Assembly (NCBI GenBank): GCA_949825065.1
Contig: OX463846.1
Span: 14,235,046-14,299,045, forward strand
Origin: Odontocerum albicorne
Taxonomy: Eukaryota; Arthropoda; Insecta; Trichoptera; Odontoceridae
Direction of reading: 5' to 3'
DNA length: 64,000 nt
The notes beneath the pieces are model-generated. The model was not told the DNA's origin and searched no databases. It worked only from the letters and a program-made list of their open reading frames with translations. The translations under genes were made by a program, and so were the position numbers. Positions 57,561 to 64,000 of the stretch are shown one piece after another. Each line of letters starts with the position of its first letter. Positions within the stretch are counted from its first letter, which is position 1.

Positions 57561-57814
57561 ACAATTGGGGTCGAAGAAGTGCTTTCGTATCGAATTTTAT
57601 GGTTACTGTAAACGTGAAGGAATTATTTTAACTATTATTCGTTTTTAAACTGATTGTATCCGCATTTAGGATATTAAGATATATCCCTTGAGGAGAGTTT
57701 ACTCTCTAAAATGCGCTATGTAAATTACTCTTTTCTTGTTATTAAAAGATTTGAAACACACAACTTAAAAAAAAATCTTTTCGCTCCTTATTGAAGAACT
57801 ATTAGAAATGTAAA

Positions 57815-58065
57815 CTTAAGGTTTGTGTATTTAGAAGGATGAAGAATAATATTTTGAGGTGATTTGAACATGTAAAACGAATGAATAAATAAAGATAAAC
57901 AAAACATACAGATAGTGCAAATGTCAGTATAATGATTGATAGAGAAAAAACATGGAATATACGATTGGATCAAGTGAGTGATATTTTGAAAACAGGATAT
58001 GTGAAAAACACAGAAATTATGCTTACGCTAATAACAGCGTGATGATATCTACGAGTATGTATGTA
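57815..58065 (+). mobile_element. LINE-A fragment with a TACGAGTA insertion in its tail
   Basis: Sense-strand LINE-A blocks: 'gaggtgatttgaacatgtaa', 'gagaaaaaacatggaata', 'gatcaagtgagtgatatttt' and 'aacagcgtgatgatat'. The tail holds TACGAGTA at 58050, absent from the equivalent position at 9271-9290. Confidence 0.7.
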
Positions 58066-58639
58066 TTAGAAAAGCTAAAACAATTAGAGCAAACTGAGGC
58101 ACGTTTAACAAAATGATCGAAAATTTTTAAATAAATTTTATCGTAAAATCAACTATTTTTGATTCGATAATTCGTTTTTAAGTTATCGATTTAAAAATTA
58201 ACTTTCTTAACTAGTCGATGTTAGTTGTGAAAAGTTTCTTGTGATTTCTTAAGCTTATAGATAGTTTTTCGTCTTAATATGTGAAACGATAAGAATCGTA
58301 AAAATTGTAGAAATTATATTATTTAACTTCGACATAAGGGTGTTTTGAATAACAATGGTAAACCAAAAGAGTTTGAAATCTTTGAAAAACCCTTTGTGAT
58401 TCGGGCTTAAGATCATAGGATGCAAACTTTTACTGAACTTATCGATCGGTGACCATATCTAACTTCGTACTAAATATGATATATGAAATGTATTTCGATT
58501 GAACATAACGATGTATTGAATAACAATTGTAAAACAACAATTCAAGATAAAACGTTTTAATTTTTTAATAAGCTTCTCAAATCCGCATGAATAGCTATAA
58601 CATATTTTCTCATAACATACGAGTACTCGTACATAACAC
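58066..58639. other. Unassigned AT-rich DNA
   Basis: No recognised element. Ends with the double octamer TACGAGTACTCGTA at 58618-58631, next to the SINE tail. Confidence 0.5.
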
Positions 58640-58915
58640 TTTCGTTGAAAACAGTACAACCTAGCGGGGTTTATTGCCATGGAATAATTTCTTTAAAAAA
58701 AAATTGAAAGTTGTTAAAGAGGCTTTAAGTAGGTCACACTGAAATCCTTTTTTAAAACATTTGAATACCAAAATGAAACGAAACCACATCGAAAATCTAA
58801 CGATCAGATAAGATAATTGAATTTTCTCATTAACAAATGAGCAAAATTCAACAACGAGAATTCAATCAACCCTCGGGTTTGGAGTTAGGTGTCTTATCAA
58901 TTTGGCCATGGATGA
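58640..58915 (-). mobile_element. tRNA-derived SINE with an internal insertion
   Basis: The tail ('tttcgttgaaaacagtacaa'), a degraded module, the body and a head ending 'aatttggccatggatga' are present. About 75 bp of extra sequence at ~58772-58849 separates body and head and contains a hairpin (TTGAATTTTCTCATT / AATGAGCAAAATTCAA). Confidence 0.7.
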
Positions 58916-58944
58916 TGTGTCATGATTGAAAAAGACATTCATAC

Positions 58945-59160
58945 GTGCATACCATCACGTCATCTTCCTGGGATAGGCAGAGAGGACCAGGGGTCATAAT
59001 TTCCTATCTCAACACACATAATTTGCCTTTTCTACATCCATATACATACCTTCTCATACAACTCCTATGACTTCCTGATTTTCTACGTTTCAATCTTTCA
59101 AAATAATGTTAATTGATCTAACTATACGTTCCTTGGTATTTATCTCTTCAAAATATAAGA
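58945..59160 (-). mobile_element. LINE-A fragment
   Basis: Antisense LINE-A 3' blocks: 'cctgggataggcagaggacc'-like start, 'tttcctatctcaacacacat', 'cttctcatacaactcctatg' and 'cgttccttggtatttatct'. Confidence 0.7.
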
Positions 59161-59830
59161 TATATTAAATAAAGGAAACTTTCAGGATTATTTCGTGAGT
59201 CTATAATAATTCTACATAAAGCAAATAGATAAAGTGGTTTGATAATAAATTTCCTGCAATCGACTTAATATCAAGGAGAACGTGATATTATAAACCGAGA
59301 AATTCAACAAACAAATTTAATTAGCGAAAAATTCAGTGAGTTCTTAAAAACATACGCTGTTAAAGGTCGAAATGAATTTCACTTCACAAACTTATAATCA
59401 ACTTCGTAATTCATAATGGTCAATAATATTGTTTTAAGTGACCTCGTCGAGTCACTCAAAAATAAATAAGACGGAGTGCTTTCACACATAGCATTATAAC
59501 TGTTTTGACGATTCTTGCTAATTAGCAATTAGTGAAAGCAAAACAGTTAGTTCTTTAAAGCGTGAATTGATTACATTCACTTTGAAACTGAGGTCAGAAG
59601 TTTATTCAATTTTACTTTAGATAATTGATTTGATTTGAATTAATAAATGTATTGTAGTTTGACCACTTATTAGAGGTAGGTGCTTTAAAAATATGCCTCA
59701 GTTTTTTCTAAACAAATCCCATTGGGCTTATCGTCCTTCATTAGTATTTGTTCGTAATAATATTGGTGTCTCTAAATATCATTGGTAAGAATAATAATTG
59801 ACAACAACTCCATTGTATAGTCACTCTATT
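59161..59830. other. Unassigned AT-rich DNA
   Basis: No recognised element. Confidence 0.5.
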
Positions 59831-60012
59831 ACAACTTTTGTGGCTTAGTTGGTAAGATATTTGACTCCTGAACAAAGGGTTATGAATTTGGTTCCTGTTG
59901 GAACCTAGATTTTTTTTAAAGATTCGAGTATTTTTACTTAATTTAACAAATCTATGGTTGGTTGGAAAAGATTTCTACATAGCAAGAAACCCATTAATTT
60001 ATACTGTATAGA
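59831..60012 (+). mobile_element. tRNA-derived SINE
   Basis: The head 'ttttgtggcttagttggtaa', B-box region 'atgaatttggttcctgttgg', a degraded body, the module 'ggttggttggaaaagatttc' and the end 'tactgtatagaac'. More diverged than the copies at 22771 and 39722. Confidence 0.75.
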
Positions 60013-60640
60013 ACAAAATTCTGAATACAAGGTGCGCAACGTCAATTTCTAAGATTTATAAATTATGTATTGAATATACCTTGCAAAGAATAGAACCACG
60101 AACATTTGATGAAACCCTTAAATTTGATAACATTCTACAGTGGAAGAAAATTAACGGCATTATTAGTGATGTGTAAAGCTGTCAATCTTATTAAAACTGT
60201 CAAGAGCTTGTTCAATTAACCTGTTTGCGAACTCTTTCAAGACCCAATTGACAATATCAATTGTTCTATTGTAGTCATCGAGAAACCAATCATTCATATA
60301 ATTCGTCAATCATTAAGTTATATGTTATATCATACAAGTAAGATGTGGAATCAATATGGACATTTGATAGACCAATTTATTTATGTATGTATTGTACATT
60401 GCTTTTACTATCTTTCCAATCCGAAAGGTGACTGACGGGAAATAAAATACAATACATTGGTTATTTTTAGATACTTTTATCAGAAATTAATGAACAGATA
60501 GATTAACAAAATAAAATATATACGAAATGAGTTTATTTATGAAATTTTAAAGATGCTTAGTAATATATGAGTATATGACAACTATAGTATATACGCAGAT
60601 ATTTCAAAAGAATTTGTCGAATCGTCTCGTTTTTTAAATA
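60013..60640. other. Unassigned AT-rich DNA
   Basis: No recognised element. Confidence 0.5.
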
Positions 60641-61593
60641 CTAGGTAAGTCCAGAAAGTAAGTGTACTGAATTTTTGTAGGTTACAATTTTTTTTATTTA
60701 AACAAAAAAATTACGTGGTTACCGTAGTACATATGTAAACTATTTTTCGACATGGTCGCCATTCCTCTCAATGCAGGTGGTGAAGCGGGGTATCAACTTG
60801 TTGATGCCTTCCTCGAAGTAGTTTCCCGCCAACCCCTCCGTCCACTTCTCCACCTCCTCCTTTATCTCCTCGTCGGTTGAAAACCTTTTTCTACCCATTT
60901 GCAGCTTCAGGGAGGTAAAAAGATAGTAATCTAAAGGTGCTAAGTCAGGAGAATGCGCGGGATGGTTCAGGACATCCCATTTAAACGAGGCGAGCAGTTC
61001 CTTTGTGGCGTGTGTGGTCTTGCATTGTCGTGCAGCAGGCAGACTCCCTTTGTCAGCATGCCTCTTCTCTTGTTCTGAATCGCCCTCCGCAATTTTTTTA
61101 GGGTCTCACAGTATCTTGCAGAGTTGATGGTCTCCCCTTGAGGCATACATTCAATAAAAAATTATGCCTTGACAGTCCCAAAACACGGATGCCATGATTT
61201 TCTTGGCTGAAATTGTGGTTTTGAACTTTTTGGCGGAGGGTGAAGAGGTGTGACGTGACCGTTTTTAAACTCGCGACACCACTTGTACACACTCGTACGA
61301 TTCATATCTTTATCACCATATGCAGTTTTCACCTCATTATAAATCTCAACCGGAGGTTTTCCCTTCCAAACGAGATAACGGATGACGCCGCGTATTTCGC
61401 ACTTGGCGGGAGATTGGATTTACATTTTTCACGAAACGTGTTGTCGCGTCGACACTTCTCAACGTACTGACCTCGAACCGGTCTCGTTGCGGAGGGGAAG
61501 GGGCAGGCTACACGGAAGTGTAGCCAACATGTCGAAAATAAAATCCATCCGGTCGTGAGAGCCTCAGTACACTTACTTTCTGGATACGCCTCA
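60641..61593 (-). mobile_element. mariner (DD34D) deletion derivative, copy 2, 953 bp
   Basis: Minus-strand copy of the element at 50984, flanked by TA at 60639-60640 and 61594-61595. It has the same internal deletion junction (between the KWCREFKNG-equivalent and the KKFKTTIS-equivalent). It also has a further deletion of about 7 bp just after the LLHDNA-equivalent (near 61020), and so is more damaged in the catalytic region. It lacks the 6-bp CGAGTA insertion present near the C-terminus of copy 1. Frames reading across it on the plus strand are artefacts. Confidence 0.95.
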
Positions 61594-61595
61594 TA

Positions 61596-62394
61596 TATCG
61601 ATCTTAATAACGTATTTATTTGTCTTATTTTCTCATATTGCCGAAACAAGGTCTTACGACAGTATAAATAAATGAATTTAATAGATTTCTAAACTTCACA
61701 TACAGCATTTCTAGTAATAATGCTCTGGTGGAATATAGATTTGTTATTCATTATGTATAATATATTTATCCCTGTTCTTATATCTTTCTTTTTGCTATTT
61801 ATTCATGTAAATAATCAATTTAGTAAGCTTATCAGGATAATAGACGTAAAGTGTTGAGGGCTTTCTCTTAAAGATTGATCTCCAGGCTGTTAATTCGTTT
61901 TTAATAGGTTTATTTGTGTCTATGAAGTTGAAAGTTGAATTGTTTTTAGTTCCCTTTAATTCTTTTTCTTTTCCCTTGCTTTATCCCATCCATTTGGTGT
62001 CGGCTGCTAGAAAATTTTCCAGCATCCTTCTCGATCTCGCCAATCACTCAGGGATAGTCTGAGTATCGTCATATCCTCTTCCACTTTCTTATACAGGCTC
62101 TTCTTGGGTTTCCATCTGCGTCTATTTGGAAGTACTCAATTCGTGGCTATCTTGAACGTAGAATCTTCATCCCTTTTAATTTTAGTTCTTTTTACTAAGT
62201 GAATAAAATATTTTGTCTCGAAATAACACAAAATATATATATTTCACATGGCTTCCCTTGAAGATGAAAAAAATTCTAACGTTTTTCATGTTTATGCCAA
62301 ACACACTCTTACTTCTCTCAATAACACACTCTTACTTTCTCTTGCCATAACTTTTTTGTTTTCCAATATTCATACTCAGACCATTTGATCAACA
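61596..62394. other. Unassigned DNA with a probable LINE-like patch
   Basis: 61975-62150 ('catccatttggtgtcggctg', 'ctcgatctcgccaatcactc', 'cttcttgggtttccatctgc') has the look of an antisense LINE end found widely in insects. There is no second copy here to confirm it. Confidence 0.4.
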
Positions 62395-62575
62395 ACTTTC
62401 ATATATTGTACTTTCCTTACAAGGCCGTAAATTTTTCTCGCTTTTTGCTAGCTTAACCATATTGACTGCATACACCATTGCACAAACATTTGAACCGGGC
62501 ATTCTTTCTCCACAATCAGCATATTCTAATACATTCACAAATGTGACTATGTACCTATGGTATATATTGATTAAC
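62395..62575. repeat. Dispersed repeat D, copy 1
   Basis: 'ttttctcgctttttgctagc', 'cacaatcagcatattctaat' and 'acattcacaaatgtgactat' are matched at 63675-63815. It provides the empty-site comparison for the octamer at 63778. Confidence 0.8.
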
Positions 62576-62582
62576 CATTTCA

Positions 62583-63480
62583 GTTCAGTTCGATCCCACC
62601 TCTACCCACACTGGAGACAAATCAAGTCCCCATCCAGCGCAATCTACGATAGAAGATCAAAATCTTCTTTATTTTTTTTTATGAGCGCGACGTCACATAA
62701 TAACGCAGAAGGAACTGCCCGAAGGGACTCCTTCTCCGGTGGCGACACACCCGAGTGGGAAAAGAATAGTAGTGACGACCGACTTATGGTCCAGCATCAC
62801 GGGAAAATATAAATGATTCGCAGTGCCATTTTTTTCTTATAAAGTGGCTAAAGACCTGGAGTTTAAACATCCCAGCAAGTTGCCAGTACTTTCACAGAAA
62901 TTTTCAAATGCAACAAAACTATCTTTTGACGCCACTAGATCGGAGTAGCCAATCGGTCCGAAGATGAACCGATGTAAGGCTAAGTGGAGTTCCCTTCGGA
63001 ATTTACTGACTCGATTTTCATCGCAGTACCACAGAATGTGATCTGTGGATTGATCCAGATGACCGAAAAATTGCAACAGGGCAGAGACAAGATTGAAGCT
63101 AAAAAAATGCCATTAAAGCTCCTATGGCCAGAGAAAAATTGGGTAGTCCAATAGTTTGGCTGTACTCCTGAGGAGCAAAGGCGCGCCCTGATGCAAGGAA
63201 ATAATGTAAATTACTGTTTTCCCACAGAGGAAGACGACCAACGATGTTGCATAGTCGACAACTGGGCCTCAAGGCGGGCTTTAAAAATCGCTTGAGGGGT
63301 CATCCCTGGCAAGGGGTGAAGGCGGACGTCACCTATACTCACGGGCTGACCCTACTGAGAAAGATAATCGCGGTGCGTTACTGGACCTCGAGATCTCGAG
63401 TAGGGTTCCGCCAAGCACGTCCTTTAAGCCTTGGCGATAGCTGCCAGCGCCCACCATTGACCGGAATTGATTAAACATGG
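62583..63480 (-). pseudogene. LINE-F: RNase H-side C-terminus plus 3' UTR
   Basis: The minus strand from ~63480 reads FKARLEAQLSTMQHRWSSSS, then VGKQ-stop-FTLFP, then YWTTQFFSGHRSFNG. After a frameshift it continues LDQSTDHILWYCDENRVSKF and LHRFIFGPIGYSDLVASKDS. This order (linker, WxxxTTQFFSGH, zinc-knuckle-like DHILWxC) is the C-terminus that follows the RNase H domain in I/R1/LOA-like non-LTR elements. Stops and frameshifts make it a pseudogene. The UTR matches 50165-50270. Plus-strand frames here (for example 63244-63474) are shadows. Confidence 0.7.
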
Positions 63481-63589
63481 TTATATTACGCATCCTTGTT
63501 GGACACCTCTAGTAATTTAGAACCAATCAGTTAAAACTTGATTAATTCGAACTCATGTACTGCTGTCAACATAAAATGACATTTTAGCA

Positions 63590-63870
63590 CGTATCAATTT
63601 GTTGTTCACTTCATACTCAGATCGAGTCTCCCACAGCTGTTTTCCTATTATTTAATCCTTTTCCTTGCAAGAATGTATATTTTCCTCGCTTTCTGCTAGT
63701 TAAACCATAGTGCCTACATCCACTATTCCACATAAATTTTAATTAGACATTCTTTTTCAACAATCAGCATCTTCTAATACGAGTACATTCACAAATGTGT
63801 CTATGCACATATCAGTTTGTTGCTCACTCCATATTCAGACAGAGCCTCCCACAGCTTCTTTCTCATTACT
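63590..63870. repeat. Dispersed/tandem repeat D, copy 2
   Basis: 'gtatcaatttgttgttcac' at 63593 and 'atatcagtttgttgctcac' ~217 bp later start two tandem units, the second partial. The first unit aligns with 62395-62575 and carries TACGAGTA at 63778. Confidence 0.75.
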
Positions 63871-64000
63871 TAATAAAAAAAAATACCAGAAAACTTCAAT
63901 AAATCAAACGAATATAACCTCAAGTTTCAAAACAATTAAATTATAACCGAATAAACATTGCACAAGGAAGACGATCCTTGAATTTTAAGTTATTTATTTT

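Noticed and set aside
61240..61649. Plus- and minus-strand frames at the mariner copy 2 end
   Set aside because: Shadows of the HTH region and terminal repeat; the coding frame is broken by the deletion.
1..64000. LTR retrotransposons or endogenous viral sequence
   Set aside because: I saw no paired long terminal repeats, no integrase or protease motifs and no viral-type ORF.

Overview
The window reads as AT-rich (roughly 70% A+T by eye), transposon-dense nuclear DNA of an arthropod, most likely an insect. The evidence is the mix of mobile elements: a DD34D mariner, an IS630/Tc-like transposase remnant, tRNA-derived SINEs, several non-LTR retrotransposon (LINE) families with typical insect RT C-termini, and short hammerhead-bearing retroelements. 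I cannot assign the order. I recognise no intact host protein gene, rRNA or functional tRNA. The region is intergenic or intronic; every ORF I can interpret is a transposon remnant or a low-complexity or tandem-repeat artefact.

Layout. 1-1.1 kb: an RTE-type LINE interrupted by a second LINE (LINE-B). 3.6-13.3 kb: many 5'-truncated copies of an abundant LINE (LINE-A), two decayed SINEs, a 267-bp TIR element and a 276-bp hAT-type MITE. A 160-bp hammerhead element sits inside LINE-A at 12.8 kb. 16.6-19 kb: a GC-rich island, a 69-bp minisatellite, and LINE/repeat remnants. 19.7-20.7 kb: a decayed IS630/Tc-like transposase. 21.4-24 kb: LINE-A, a 294-bp foldback element, a SINE. 25-30 kb: LINE C-termini. 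30-39 kb: tandem repeats, a palindromic element carrying two opposed hammerheads, four SINEs, and otherwise unassigned AT-rich DNA. 39.7-50 kb: a SINE with a perfect inverted copy of its own head, LINE-B, a homopurine tract and two more hammerhead elements. 50-52 kb and 60.6-61.6 kb: two mariner copies in opposite orientation sharing one internal deletion. 62-64 kb: a LINE with an RNase H-type C-terminus, and tandem repeats.

How the parts relate. The SINE 3' tail matches the 3' tail of LINE-B, a likely partner for its mobilisation. The mariner copies cannot encode a working transposase, so they would need one in trans. An over-represented octamer, TACGAGTA/TACTCGTA, appears as a precise 6-bp insertion (CGAG plus a duplicated TA) when repeat copies are compared. 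CGAG is also the terminal sequence of the best-preserved mariner end, so these octamers may be excision footprints. The hammerhead motifs and the footprint-like octamers are the two observations most worth following up. All statements come from reading by eye; no alignment, folding or database search was run.
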